Position numbers and translations under genes: made by a program
The notes under the pieces: generated by a model
Database searches by the model: none
Told to the model about the DNA's origin: nothing
What the model saw: the letters and a program-made list of their open reading frames with translations, nothing else
Shown here: piece after piece, positions 43,579 to 55,793 of the stretch
Numbering within the stretch: the stretch's first letter is position 1
Layout of the letters: each line of letters opens with the position of its first letter
Assembly: GCA_963691705.1 (NCBI GenBank)
Contig: OY829541.1
Location: 34,608,719 to 34,672,718, forward strand
Length of the DNA stretch: 64,000 bases
Direction: 5' to 3'
Source of the DNA: Viola odorata
Taxonomy: Eukaryota > Streptophyta > Magnoliopsida > Malpighiales > Violaceae

Positions 43579-46500
43579 ATGAGCAAATCTGAAGGTGAAA
43601 AATCTGCTCCAATTGTTTTGCAATCTGAAAACTCTTCCTTCAACCCAGGGATCATCCTTGATGAAACCAACTACGATGCTTGGTCCCAAATGGTCGAGAT
43701 GCTGATTGCTGAAAAAGAGAAACTTTCCTTCATCCGTGGTAATACTCCATTACCTACGGAGAAGGATGATGGATATGAAAAATGGTATGCAGAAAATCAA
43801 AAAGTCAAGAGATGGTTGTTGATGTCAATGTCCACAACTATCATGAAGCGGTACATCCGTTTGCCTACTGCTCGGGAAATTTGGAAAGCATTATCTACAG
43901 CTTTCTACGATGGAGCAGACGAGTTACAGATGTATACCCTCCACCAACGTGCTTTTTCGGCCAAACAAAATCATCGAGAGCTTTCTGTTTTTTATGGTGA
44001 GTTGGTTGAAATTTTCAGTGAACTTGATCACCGTGATAAGGTGATTATGGAAAGTGCAAAAGATGTTGAGTTGTACCGTAACTCAATCCAACGGTTAAGG
44101 GTATACATATTTCTAGCCGGTTTGGATGATGAATTCAAACAGGTGCGTGGTGATATCCTAAGAAAGGATCCGGTTCCTGAATTAGAGGAATGTTACTCCT
44201 TGATTCGTCGTGAGGCCACTCAAAAAACATCGATGAATGGAGAAACTGAGAAATATGAAGCTTCCGCTCTTATCAGTCGCAATCCGCAAGCTAAGGCTCA
44301 AGGAAAGTCAAAAAAACCTGCCTACAAGTGTACACATTGCAACCAGATAGGTCATTCAAAGGAACGCTGCTTTCATCTGGTGGGATACCCTGAATGGTGG
44401 GATCATAGCCGTGATCCACGAAGGAAGAAGGAAAATCATGCATCCACCACTGCAGCAGTTACAACAAATGATGAAGCTGCCTCAGGTGATGCTGCATCCG
44501 CACTAGTAACCATGACAGGTAACAGTGATAAATATGGTAAGGCTTTAACTATCCACAACACTGTTTTGAATGATACATGGATAATTGATTCTGGTGCCTC
44601 CGATCATATGACAACTGATTCTAGCCATGTTAAAACCATAAAACAGTCCTCACAAAAATCGGTATCTACTGCTGATGGTAACTTGATCCCAATTGTTGGG
44701 GAAGGGTCTATATCTCTCACTAAAACCCTAAATCTAGACTCAGTTCTGGTCATACCATCATTAAATTATAATCTCTTATCCGTGTCTCAAATAACTACTG
44801 CTTTATATTGTGTGGTAATTTTTTGGCCTGGCTCTTGTGTTTTTAAGGACATCAGAACGAGGCAGACGATTGGTTGTGGTGTTAGGAGAGGGAAGTTGTA
44901 CTACCTCAACTTGAAGCCACAAAACTCTGATCAGTTGCGTAAAGCTCTTGCTGTGGATGGTTTGAGGAAAAATAATGAGAAGGATATATGGTTATGGCAT
45001 CGACGCCTTGGGCATCCTTCCTTTGGGTACATGAAGAAGTTATTTCCTCAATTATTCTCCAATGGTGATTTTTCTAATCTCCGGTGTAACGTTTGTGAAC
45101 TTGCCAAGAGTCATCGTACTTCATTTCCACCGCGTATGAATAAAAGTGCAGTTCCTTTTATGATTATTCATTCTGATGTTTGGGGTCCTTTCAAAATACC
45201 CACTTTAGGTGTTGCTCGCTGGTTTGTGAGTTTCATTGATGATTGTACCAGAATGACCTGGGTACAATTAATGCAGTCTAAAAGTGAGGTTACAAACTGG
45301 TTACAACGTTTCCACAAAAATGTGTGTACTCAGTATAATGCCACAGTTAAGATCCTTCGTAGTGATAATGGAGGTGAATATTTACACTCTGAGCTTCAAC
45401 AGTTCCTAGCAGAACAAGGAATCATCCATCAAACCACTTGCCCAGATACACCACAACAAAACGGTGTCGCTGAGAGGAAAAATCGCCATTTATTGGAGGT
45501 TGTCCGTTCCTTGGTAATTGATGCTCACACACCTTTGAATTATTGGGGAGAAGCCATTTGTACTGCAGCTCATCTAATCAACAGGGTCCCATCTAGCACC
45601 TTGGGGTTCAAAACTCCATTTCAGGCCCTCTCTGATGCTGTTGTCTCTCCCACTGTGGCAGATTTATCAAAACATGTTTTTGGATGTGTAGTGTTTGTTC
45701 ACATCCACAAACGTCAACGAAACAAGTTGGAACCTCGAGCATTACGTTGTGTCTTCCTCGGATATGCTGCACATCAGAAAGGATATCGATGTTACCACCC
45801 ACCAACACAACGAATGTACGTATCCTTAGATGTGGTGTTCCATGAAGAAGAAATGTATTTTTCAACTACAGAACTTCAAGGGGAGCAACATCAACTGGAA
45901 GTTCTGACCTTAAAGTATAATGATGAGAATGATGACACTCATATATTGGTACGCAATCTACCTGAGGATGGGTTCATAGATGATGACGTTGCTGGTACTG
46001 ATCAGCTCGCAGATGATGACGTTGCTGGTCCTTCAACGACTTCTCCTACACCACACCACTCACCTGCTGAAATTGTCCTTGAACACGAGTTACGGCAGTT
46101 ACCACCATGACACAATAGAGGTATTCCTAAACCCACATATGAACCTGAGCTCTCTAGTAAAGTTAGATACCCTCTAAGCCACTATGTGTCTACCCATCGG
46201 TTGTCTGAGGCAAACATGTCCTTCGTGAATCAATTATCTTCTGTATCTATTCCTAACAGTGTGCAGGAAGCCTTAGGGGATCCAAAATGGAAGGCAGCCA
46301 TGAATGAGGAAATGAAATCTCTGCAGAAAAATAACACTTGGGATCTTGTTGATTGTCCTCCTGGAAAAAAGGCAGTTGGATGCAGATGGGTTTACTCAGT
46401 GAAGTACAAAGCTGATGGAACCATCGAACGGTTCAAGGCTAGGTTGGTGGCAAAAGGGTATTCTCAAACGTATGGAATTGATTATACCGAGACGTTTGCA

Positions 46501-47793
46501 CCAGTGGCAAAGATCAATACTGTCCGGGTTCTACTAACTCTCGCTGTAAACCAAGAATGGGCCTTGCAACAATTTGATGTAAAGAATGCATTTCTTCATG
46601 GTGAACTAACAGAAGAAGTGTATATGGATCTTCCACCAGGCTGTGTGGTATCTGAATATCAACAACAAAAGGTGTGCAGATTGAAGAAATCATTGTATGG
46701 GCTTAAACAGTCCCCAAGAGCTTGGTTCGGAAGATTTACAAAAGCCATGAAGGAGTTTGGCTATTGTCAAAGCAATGCAGATCATACGTTGTTCCTAAAG
46801 AAAAAACAAGACAAGATAACTGCACTCATCGTGTACGTGGACGACATGGTGGTGACTGGAAATGATCCAGAAGAAAGAAGAGCTTTGCAACGCTATCTGT
46901 CTACTGAATTTGAAATGAAAGATCTTGGTCCACTGAAGTACTTCCTTGGAATTGAAGTGTCCAGATCCTCCAAAGGTATATTTCTATCACAACGAAAATA
47001 TACCTTGGATCTGCTACATGAAACTGGTATGTCAACATGTCAACCAGCTGAAACACCCATGGAAGAAGGCTTGAAGTTGTCAGTTGAATCTGATCAACTC
47101 TCTGTGAATAAAGGGCAATACCAGAGACTGGTTGGGTGATTGATGTACTTGGCACACACTCGGCTAGATCTTGCCTATGCATTGAGTATTGTCAGTCAAT
47201 TCATGCATAATCCTGGAGAACAACACATGAAGGCAGTCATGCGTATTCTAAGGTATCTCAAATCTGCACCAGGAAAAGGAATTTTGTTCACCAAGAATTC
47301 CGATTGTCATAGTGTGGTTGTGTATACTGATGCAGATTGGGCTGGATCGATTGACGATAGACGATCCACCTCAGGGTACTTTACCTTTGTAGGAGGTAAC
47401 CTCGTGACTTGGAGAAGCAAGAAGCAGAACGTGGTTGCCCGATCCAGTGCAGAAGCTGAATACAGAGGCATGGCTCTCGGATTATGTGAAGCATTGTGGC
47501 TGAAATATCTCTTGATATATCTTGGATTCCCACCTCTAAAACCGATTGAGTTGTATTGTGATAATAAGGCAGCTCGCGATATTGCACACAATCCAGTCCA
47601 ACATGATCGCACGAAACACGTAGAAGTAGACCGTTTTTTCATCAAAGAGAAGTTGGACGACAAGATACTTGAACTGCCTAGTATTCGATCAGAGGATCAG
47701 TTAGCTGATATCCTTACCAAGGCAGTTTCAAGTCAGATTTTTTCGAAGACCATTTGCAAGTTGGGCATATGGGATATCTATGCACCAACTTGA
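43579..47793 (+). pseudogene. Copia Gag-Pol polyprotein with two in-frame TGA stops
   Basis: One frame of 1405 codons, interrupted by TGA at 46108-46110 and 47137-47139. Gag starts MSKSEGEKSAPIVLQ; the CCHC knuckle CTHCNQIGHSKERC is at about residue 251. The protease DSGASDH has its Asp at 337. The integrase zinc finger starts at H474 (HRRLGHPSFG, CNVCELAKSH), and the catalytic triad is D533 (HSDVWGPF), D596 (RSDNGGEY) and E632 (NGVAERKNR). RT has YTETFAPVAK and YVDDM at about 46834-46848. RNase H shows YTDADWAG, SSAEAEYRG and YCDNKAA. All catalytic residues are present. Both stops replace codons that are usually Arg and fit CGA-to-TGA change. The copy cannot make full-length Gag-Pol without read-through. 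Confidence 0.93.
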
Positions 47794-47800
47794 GGGGGAG
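47789..47800 (+). promoter_or_regulatory. Polypurine tract of the Copia element
   Basis: CTTGAGGGGGAG lies immediately before the 3' LTR, in the canonical Copia position. Confidence 0.9.
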
Positions 47801-48173
47801 TGTTGAATATTGCCTATCACATGGCAACACATTGGTCTCCACTTAGTTTCCTGCACATGTTGTCCTCCACTCAGCCTTCCCTGCACATGTTGGCCTCCAC
47901 TCAGCCTAAAGCATGGCTGCCAATATTCCTCCAGCATGGTTGCCCATCCTCCTCCAGCTCTACCCGCTCCTCTCCACTCAAGGGAATAGCATTATTTAAT
48001 ACTAGGACTATTAGTATAAATAGGCATCATCACATCTTGTAAATGTATGAAAATCAAAATGAAATAAAACATTCACTTCTCCGTTCATCCTTTCATTAGC
48101 CTCTTCTATTCATGCATGAATACTATTCATGCATGTCCACTGTTCACTAAACACCAACCCACTGTTTTTAACT
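47801..48173 (+). repeat. 3' LTR of the Copia element
   Basis: 373 bp, identical by eye to the 5' LTR, followed by TTATC. Confidence 0.96.
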
Positions 48174-48939
48174 TTATCAAGCGCAAGAAATCAAGCTGAT
48201 GCTCTTGAATAAGACGCATCAAGTGAGGATTTTGCTTCCCAAGCTCCTGAATCATAGGCTGTGATACATAATGACATCATTGGCAGCAAGATTGCTTAGA
48301 ACATAAAAGTTAAGAACACCACAGTAAATGAAAACAAACAAATGAGACAATCATAATAATTACCTACAAGATTTGAGGGTTTGCTTGCACCATAGCTCGC
48401 AAGGCTTAGAACTGCAAGTAACAGCGTCGAGCAATTTAGATCTCAAGCGGATTACTTAACACATTTAATTAATCCATGATAAAACATTTTGAATACCTGT
48501 TGGTTGTTACGCAAGAAATCTAAGGTGCCTGCACCAACATCAGCACCCACACTAGGAAGGCCCTGGGAACACCGTAGTTACACTCACTTAACCCAAGAAT
48601 AAAATTCAAAAATAGTCTTCATGGGAGAGGCGGCAAAGGAGATTCCACAATCAGAAGCCTAAAACAAGCATACCTGTGGAAACAGATCCAGCGGGTTAGC
48701 ATTTGGCCCAATAGTAGTAGTTGCTCCTGGTTGTGGAGCTTGTACTGGAGGATTTACAGCCTCCATGCTTGCAGGAACTGGGGCAACAGGTGCAACTTCG
48801 GCTTGCTCAGGAATGCCCTGCGTCAAATCAAAATTAGTGAAAACTGCAACATAAGATATTAAATAATAATATCTCATTATTTATTATTACTGATCAATAA
48901 AATTATCTTAAAATTAAAAAGAGAGGGGGGTTTCATTTT

Positions 48940-49212
48940 ATGGTAAAAACTTCATTCATTTCAATTATTTCACAAAACGACAAAGAAGAAAAGGAGGGAT
49001 CCGTTGAATTTCAAATAGTAAGTTTTACTAATAAGATACGAAGACTTACTTTTCATTTGAAATTACATAGAAAAGACTATTTATCTCAAAGGGGTTTACG
49101 AAAACTTCTAGGAAAACGCCAACGACTATTGTCTTATTTGGTAAAGAAAAATAGAGTACATTATAAAGAATTAATTGGCCATTTAGATATTCGGGAATCA
49201 AAAATTTGTTAA
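48940..49212 (+). CDS. rps15: Plastid-derived rps15 copy in a RAD23 intron (NUPT)
   Basis: A 90-codon ORF with all the features of chloroplast ribosomal protein S15: [60 protein letters not shown]. Plastid-type flanks (a run ending GAGAGGGGGGTTTCATTTT before the ATG, and an AT-rich tail) suggest a transferred fragment of perhaps 350 bp, about 48890-49250. S15 belongs to the 30S subunit of the plastid ribosome. Here the copy is nuclear, on the strand opposite to RAD23, inside the intron between exons 48817-48674 and 50134-49957, and it has no visible transit peptide. It is probably not expressed. The reading frame is intact, so the transfer should be recent or the sequence slow to decay. Confidence 0.85.
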   Translation: MVKTSFISIISQNDKEEKEGSVEFQIVSFTNKIRRLTFHLKLHRKDYLSQRGLRKLLGKRQRLLSYLVKKNRVHYKELIGHLDIRESKIC

Positions 49213-49250
49213 TTTGAAGAGTCTTTTTTTTATTAGTATTTAATTAGTTG

Positions 49251-49956
49251 ATTAAAGTCAAGGTTCTTAAACCTGGATTTATGACACAAAAAAAAAGTAA
49301 AGACCTCTTCCAAACCAGGTTCCACCAGTCAGTCTGAGAAAACCCACAATCCACCCGAATATCTTTATAATCTAAAACCAATCTTCTTATCGCAGAAAAT
49401 ATTTATCTAAAACCAATAATTTCAATTGGACCTTGCATTTTCCCAATTGAAGCAACTAAGCCCAGAAATTGAATAAATTCAAAATATTAAAGTAACCAAA
49501 AGTTGTGACATGGACACCTAAAACGTTCAAGTAAATAAAATGTTGTCACCAATAGATATATTGCAGTTGGCAACTGGGGTTAGAAATTTTAATTGAACAA
49601 ATACAAGGTGTGATTCATAATTTTTTTATCCAGGGCTCAACTACAGATTTGGTAAGTGGATAGAGGATAAATTATGGAACCACGGAAATAGTAGTGCAAT
49701 TTTATCAAGATTCACATACTCCATGTCCACTTCTTAAGTGATGTTTAGTCATCACTAAGTTGAATCTTAGTTATAGTAAACAAATGCTCAACAAAAAAAA
49801 TCTAAATGCACCTCCAGTTTGCATTTTCTTCTCTAATTTAATAATTCACCAACTTCAAATTCTATAATTACAATCCTACTAAATTAAAGCATAATTGCAT
49901 ACATGTGATTACAACTAATGACCAATTTTCAAACCAATATTAGGTCAAGAACTTAC
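49251..49956 (-). other. RAD23 intron sequence, nothing else seen
   Basis: AT-rich intron between the plastid insert and the UBA1 exon. No gene or transposon end is recognised. Confidence 0.5.
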
Positions 49957-50619
49957 AGAGTATAGGTATTCAACAGCTCTTTCAGGATTGTTAAATGTTG
50001 CCCGTAAAGCACGGATAACAGTGTCCCTATCCCAACTTCCACCACCCATATCAAGAATTTGTTTGATTATAGACTCTAAATTAGTTCTTGCAACCAGATT
50101 TGAGGCAGCCTGACCATAAACGTCTGATTCTGAACTGTTGCATTGCCAAAATAGAAACAAATTAAAGAGAAACAAAAGCAATTCCAGTTCATGGAAAAAG
50201 CATGAAACTGAAAAACCAAAAATTATACACTGAATCATGTTATGTAGAACTTAGATCTAGAGAAATGGGTAGACTATGTATGTCTCAAGACACAAAAACA
50301 CACTGCTTACCAACCTCATATAACAGTCAACCTAACTATAGAAGAAATATTTACGAAATAGGAGCAGCTACAGCAGTAGTCTCGGGAGCAGATTGTGGCC
50401 TGCAATATCCATAATTTTATAACAGAAACGAGGATAGGAAAGTGATCAGAAATCTCCATGTTAAAAATTAATGAATTCAAGGATCTAGAAAATCCTGACA
50501 AAAAAAAGGAAAAGAAAAACTATGCAAATTAAAACTCACGATGCTGCAGTTGGGATAGGAGTTTCACGCGTTGTTGGTGGCAGAATCACACTAGAAGGCA
50601 AGGAAATCGCTGGTTGGGC

Positions 50620-51447
50620 CTGCATATGAAAAATAAAACGTTATGTTCAATTTAAAGGCCTTCCTCCACCCTGCATTTTTTTGTCTCATGGCAATCTGGT
50701 CTACTGTGGATTTGATCTCAAGGTCTCTTTTTGATATTTAGTATTATTTGAAATCTAATGGCTCACAGCTAGAAAAACAGAATTCTATATTCAAGGATGA
50801 TGATAATTGTCATCCACCGATTGAAAATGACTTTATTGTGGTCATAAGTTAAGTGTGGGGAGAAATGATAAAATCAAGCGCGCTATCCACTTATCCAGCA
50901 AACTAATGATAGATCAGCTAAAATGTATAGGCATCAAGCAAACCCTAACAGTTGGGTCATCAAAGAAAGAAAGAAAATGTACCTCAGGCGCAAACCAATG
51001 CAACAATTACTAGTGGCTTAAAAAACACAATATAACCACATGCATTTGATTATAAAAGTGCAATGGCTTGTTATCAAGTAGTTACTTAGGTCGGAGGGGC
51101 AGCTGATGCAAATTCTATAAGCAAATTGTCACATACATTTTAAATATTTTTTGTACATGTCTTTATCCAATCAAAATATACTCCAACTAAAACATGAAGA
51201 GAACTACAAAATGTAACTTTATTGTTATATAGATAAAGCTTAACCATGTTCTCTCCCACAGCCTGCTACATGTCATTATCATACTGCACTCACATTAGGC
51301 CCATGGCAATCTGGGTTACCATCGATTTGCTCTCAAGGTCTTCAACATGTAACACCTTAGTTTCCAAGACCACTCCGAATTCAAATAGATGCTTAAATAA
51401 GATTGAATCCAGAGGTATGTCTTCAACAAGTAAGTTGCATTCCCATG
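50620..51447. other. Sequence between RAD23 and the Ogre LTR, with a small duplicated motif
   Basis: Two similar pieces, at about 50688-50728 and 51298-51342, share ATGGCAATCTGG and CTCAAGGTC words. In the minus strand the second lies in a 60-codon frame (51472-51290) reading VLHVEDLESKSMVTQIAMGL. I do not recognise it. It may be a gene fragment or an exon duplicate in the RAD23 upstream intron. Confidence 0.3.
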
Positions 51448-53307
51448 TGTTGATACCCGAATTTTGACGCAATTTTTAATTAATTTTAGCATTTCTGTTA
51501 TTTAGTTAATTTACTGGCATTTTCAGTTGATTTACTGTCGCTAGCATTTTTAAATGTTTCGTTGCATTTTAGCACCATCGTTAGCATCATTAGCTTTCGA
51601 AATCACATTTTAATTTTTCGGCACATATTTTCATTATTATTATCATTATTATTTTTAGCCTTAAAAACCACATTTTTGACTATCCGGCAGTCGTTTGCTA
51701 GTTTTTTCTTCGTTTTAGGCCATCACATGAATTTTAGGATTTTTTATATTTTAGCGCATTTTTTAGTGTTTTTATTATTTTATTATTATTTTTGTTCGAG
51801 CTTTTATTGGACCCGAGCAAGTTCACTCGGACAATAGCTTGACTTTAAAATGTTTTCCCTCAACTAGTTGCTAGTTTTTTTTCTGCTCGCAACGGTCTAC
51901 AGCATTTCATGTAATTTTCGGTGTAACGTTATTATTTCTCCGTTCAAACGTTTCACGGTTTTTATTGAGAAAATAAATGCCTTAAACAAAAAATTCTCGT
52001 CATTCGCTGTAGACAGTTAAACCCGTCATATTTTTCTCTACGCGCTGGTACCTTCGGCTCGAAAAGTCAGAACGTTTGTTGGCAGGAACCGGCTCAAGGC
52101 CATTTAAATAAGATAAAAGGCCATTTGATCATGGCCATTGATCTGGTCAACCAAGGAAAGTCAACCAGATCAATGGCCCTTGAATTAATGTGCATAATGC
52201 ACATGCACAGTGCACGCACGAGGAAGGCAACGAAGTCCTCGCCCGAGTCACCTGCTCCCATCGCGTCCTAGCCCCCTAGCCCTCCGCCATCATCACGGCT
52301 CCCCTAGCCCAGCCAGCGCACACTCCCGGCCACCACGCGCAGCTCCTTCGGCCGGCCATCCACGCGATCTTCGGCTATAAATAACCACGGCCCCTCAACG
52401 TAAAAACGGTCCAAAATTTGCAAGAAAAACAGCACTGCTCTCTCCCTATTTTCCGGTCCAATTCCTGCACTCCTGAACCCCATTCGCTCACCCTCACTCT
52501 CGTGCCTCGCCGTTGTCCGCCGGCAGCCGCACCACTGTAAGCGTTTCTTCCTTTTGTTTTTTCTTTAAAATTCATTTAAAGTTCGGTTAATTAATTAACC
52601 ACTAAAACCTGCTGCAATCACCTTGTTTTCAGTCTAATTTCACCATGCTAACGTCCGTCTAAATTATCGTGGCATAAGTTTATTGTTTGGTTAATTAATG
52701 TAAATATGCATTGCTACTTTTCCTTCAAAAATCTTGCTGTTTTCGTGTCCATTTCCTTGCTGTGATCGCATGTTTGCATTGGGGGAAGGGAGAGGGTTCG
52801 TTCGGACCAAGAACCAGGCGAATTGGTCGCCTGGTTCGTCACCTCCGTCGCCGGCAGTGACGCCAGCGATGTGAGGTTGAAGATGATGATTCACGGGCCA
52901 AGTGGCCCTTCGCGAAAAATGAAAGAAAGGTGATGGGCTCGGCCCATCACCATTTAAATTAATTTCCATGGGCCGGGAATTGTTCCTGGCCCATTTCTCC
53001 AAATTTTAAGCTGGGCCCAGCCCATTTATATTTTTCCGAGTCTTTGATTCGTTATTTTTTTCCCGTAAAATGCTCACATGCTTCGTATAATTATTATTCA
53101 TGATATGTGCTATTTTTCCCATATTTTATACATTAATTGTTTAGTTCACTTTTTTTGTAAAATATTTCATATGCTCATTCTTGCGTCAACTTGTTTATTT
53201 AATCGTTTTTACGTATACGTGAAATGCTTATTGTTTATCGTGATATTTATTTTTATGCTATTTAACTTCAGTCATTTACATTTAGCAATTTAAATTCAGT
53301 CATTTAA

Positions 53308-53602
53308 ATTACCGCTTATATGGTCGGTTGTCATTTAATTTTCTGCAAATTATCAACTGCTTTTCATTCTCGTAAATATTCAACTGCTTTAATTTTTCGC
53401 AAACTGCTGGAAATCCTTCCGCAAATTATCAACTGTTTAAATTCTTCGGACTTTCATTTTCCGCAATTTACTTTCGGCAATTTAAATTCGATACCGCCTA
53501 CATGGTCTGTCGCATTTCAATTTTCGTAAATATTCAACTGCTTTAATTTTTCGCAAACTGCTGGAAATCCTTCCGCAAATTATCAACTGTTTAATTTTCC
53601 GC
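53308..53602 (+). repeat. Duplicated ~180-bp block in Ogre LTR
   Basis: The stretch TCAACTGCTTTAATTTTTCG followed by CAAACTGCTGGAAATCCTTC occurs at about 53379 and again at about 53535, with similar flanks (ACCGCTTATATGGTC and ACCGCCTACATGGTC). The copies are about 160-180 bp apart. Confidence 0.8.
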
Positions 53603-53754
53603 ACTAATTTTTTGGACTTTAATTTTCTGCAAATATCCAACTGCTCATTCTCTGCATTATCAACATGTTTTATTTTCTGCAAATCCTCAAACTCTTTTTA
53701 ATTCCCTGTAAATCGCCAACTACATTTAATTTTTCTGCACTTATCAAAACAACA

Positions 53755-54360
53755 TTTCATTTTTCGTATGCGTAAAATCCATCATTTTTCGCATGCAATC
53801 AACGTAGCATTTTAATTTTCGTATGCGTAAAATCAATCATTTTTCGCATGCAATCAACGTAGCATTTTAATTTTCGTATGCGTAAAATCAATCCTTTTTC
53901 GCATGCAATCAACGTAGCCATTAAATTCTCGTATGCTTAAAATCGATCATTTTTCGCATACAATCAACGTAGCATTTACATTCTCGCATGCATAAAATCA
54001 GTCCTTTTTCGCATGCAATCAACGTAGCCTTTAAATTCTCGTATGCTTAAAATCAATCATTTTTCGCATGCAATCCACGTAGCATTTAAATTCTCGTATG
54101 CTTAAAATCAATCATTTTTCGCATACAATCAATGTAGCATTTAATTTTCGTATGCGTTAAATCCATCATTTTTTGCATGCAATCAACGTAGCATTTTAAT
54201 TTTCGTATGTGTAAAATCAATCATTTTTCGCATGCAATCAACGTAGCATTTTAATTTTCGTATGCGTAAAATCAATCATTTTTCGCATGAATCAACTCAG
54301 CATTTAATTTCCGTATGCGTTAAGTCCCTCATTTCTCGCATGCAATCAACTGTCATTTAA
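53755..54360 (+). repeat. ~55-bp tandem array in Ogre LTR, about eleven units
   Basis: Each unit has TTTTTCGCATGCAATCAACG, TAGCATTT, then TTCGTATGCGTAAAATCAAT. Copies near the middle carry CTCGTATGCTTAAAATC variants shared by neighbours, suggesting local duplication of two-unit blocks. Confidence 0.9.
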
Positions 54361-55250
54361 ATTTTCGCACTCATAAAATTGTTATTTATTTTTCGAGCTA
54401 TCACTAACACTCTCATTTTGTAGGTTTTAATTTCAAGCTTCGCTCGAAAGTACGCCTTTCGTTCCTTTTTATTTATTCAACGCTTTTTCGCAAATATCAA
54501 TCGTACGCATGATATATAGAACTGCTAGAATTAAAATCAACCCACATGAACAACGTGTTTAAAGAGTTGCTTAAAATGCCATGTTCATATGATTTTAAAT
54601 TCTCGCTTGTATTGACTGCATGTACATGGGGACTTTCGATCCCACATCAGTTTTCCACTTCAAAAAACCATCATTTAAATTTGTACTCTGTTAGCAATCC
54701 ATGTTAGGATCACGTAGTAATTAATTTAATCATGCATGGCCCGATGATGAAAAAAGAGGGCGCTCATTCAGTCTTACGGAAAATTCAGTCCCATTACGTT
54801 ACGGTCAGGAATAATCAATCGATCTTGATAAACGGTAACCCTGTCCGAAAGATCTTTTTATTATTCCTGAACGGTCCCGATTGTAAAAAAGGCTAAAGTG
54901 ACGATTCCTCTGAGGGCCCCCTTTTTCAAAACGCATTTTTCAAACACCTTTTTAAACACCTCTCATCAACCGGTAACCATTTTCGGATGTGACTCGGGTG
55001 CCTAACACCTTCCCGAGACCATAATACAACCCTGAACCTTTGTCTGGGGTCTAGACCCCTTTTTTGTGCCTTTAGTTTTTTTATTTATTATATTTCCTAT
55101 GCCATGACGATTAAGGTTCCCTAAGCCTAGCAACCAAATTAGGGTGGCGACTTCATTGCATGCTACGAGGCGTCCTTTTACGCCGAGCATTGTAAGGTCC
55201 CAAATTTCGTTGCACACTCGCGAATTTTTAATTTTCGGGGCGCGACAGTT

Positions 55251-55268
55251 TGGCGACTTCACTGGGGA
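55251..55268 (+). promoter_or_regulatory. Primer binding site of the Ogre/Tat element
   Basis: TGGCGACTTCACTGGGGA, three bases after the LTR, differs from the usual Ogre site TGGCGACTCNNCTGGGGA form only slightly. That site is generally assigned to a tRNA-Arg. Confidence 0.8.
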
Positions 55269-55793
55269 CATTTAGGGTCGGAGCCGGTTTTATCTTTTTA
55301 GAGAGGTGTTTTGTTTGTTTGTTTATTTATTTGCTTTGATCAATTGCTGGTCTGTTCATTTATTTGCTTTATCAATTGTCATATGCATTTCATAGCGCCC
55401 TACACCCAGGGGACAATTACGAAATTAGGAGGGTAGTAGTGACGCCCTAGGACACATGTCCTGGGTAGTGTTCACCAATCCCAACTCGGATGAACCCCTA
55501 AAGCCAGTTGAAAGGTTATACGATTTCGCAAGAAATCGGGAGACTGGACGACACTTTAGGGACCTTTTCATGGTATCATCCGGGAACCATTCAAGCCAGT
55601 TAGAGGTGTCGGAATCAGAGCCCCAGCACGTGCATCATGATTATACCTGTTTGTCGTGGCTCCATTTGTCTTGTTGGCATATTGACGTGATTTTTTTTTC
55701 TGTTATATGAACTGCGGATTTCTTACGCGTACAGGTTACTTTGCATTTTAAAATTTTATTTTTGTCCCATAGGACCCATCTTGCTCATTCGAC
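55269..55793 (+). other. Ogre leader, non-coding
   Basis: Untranslated leader with the GACAATTACGAAATTAGG and GACGCCCTAGGACA words. An 84-codon frame at 55456-55710 has no recognised domain and is not called. Confidence 0.5.

Larger units (their letters stand above)
43175..48173 (+). mobile_element. Copia retrotransposon inserted in a RAD23 exon
   Basis: It is 4999 bp, with two 373-bp LTRs (43175-43547 and 47801-48173) that show no difference by eye, and the target duplication TTATC at 43170-43174 and 48174-48178. Primer site TGGTAGCGGAGC and polypurine tract CTTGAGGGGGAG are in place. A single polyprotein frame has the Copia order gag, protease, integrase, RT, RNase H. The insertion splits RAD23 coding sequence between the codons for LRLI and NEPVEG. 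Identical LTRs indicate the youngest insertion in the window. The LTR ends AACT rather than the usual CA. Confidence 0.97.
42796..50619 (-). pseudogene. RAD23: RAD23 (UBL-UBA proteasome shuttle) gene, disrupted, 5' end outside the visible part
   Basis: Minus-strand exons with consistent splice phases lie at 50619-50540, 50399-50355, 50134-49957 (UBA1: [24 protein letters not shown] sequence), 48817-48674, 48562-48497, 48411-48364, 48258-48174 continued at 43169-43148 (XPC-binding region: [20 protein letters not shown]), 43104-43026 and 42910-42809 (UBA2: [20 protein letters not shown]). RAD23 carries ubiquitinated proteins to the 26S proteasome. The N-terminal UBL exons are not found before the Ogre element at 51448. 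Lesions are TAA at 48408-48406, TAG at 48366-48364, a Copia element inside the 48258-43148 exon, TAG at 43152-43150, an acceptor AA instead of AG at 42912-42911, and a 2-base loss at 42829/42830 that shifts the last codons. Confidence 0.9.
51448..55247 (+). repeat. 5' LTR of the Ogre/Tat element, 3.8 kb
   Basis: It begins TGTTGATACCCGAATTTTGACGC and ends GGGGCGCGACA. A CTATAAATAACC promoter-like site is at about 52374. It contains two tandem-repeat regions, and the last 600 bp are homologous to the reverse fragment at 16740. The left boundary could be two bases earlier (TGTGTTG). Confidence 0.85.
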
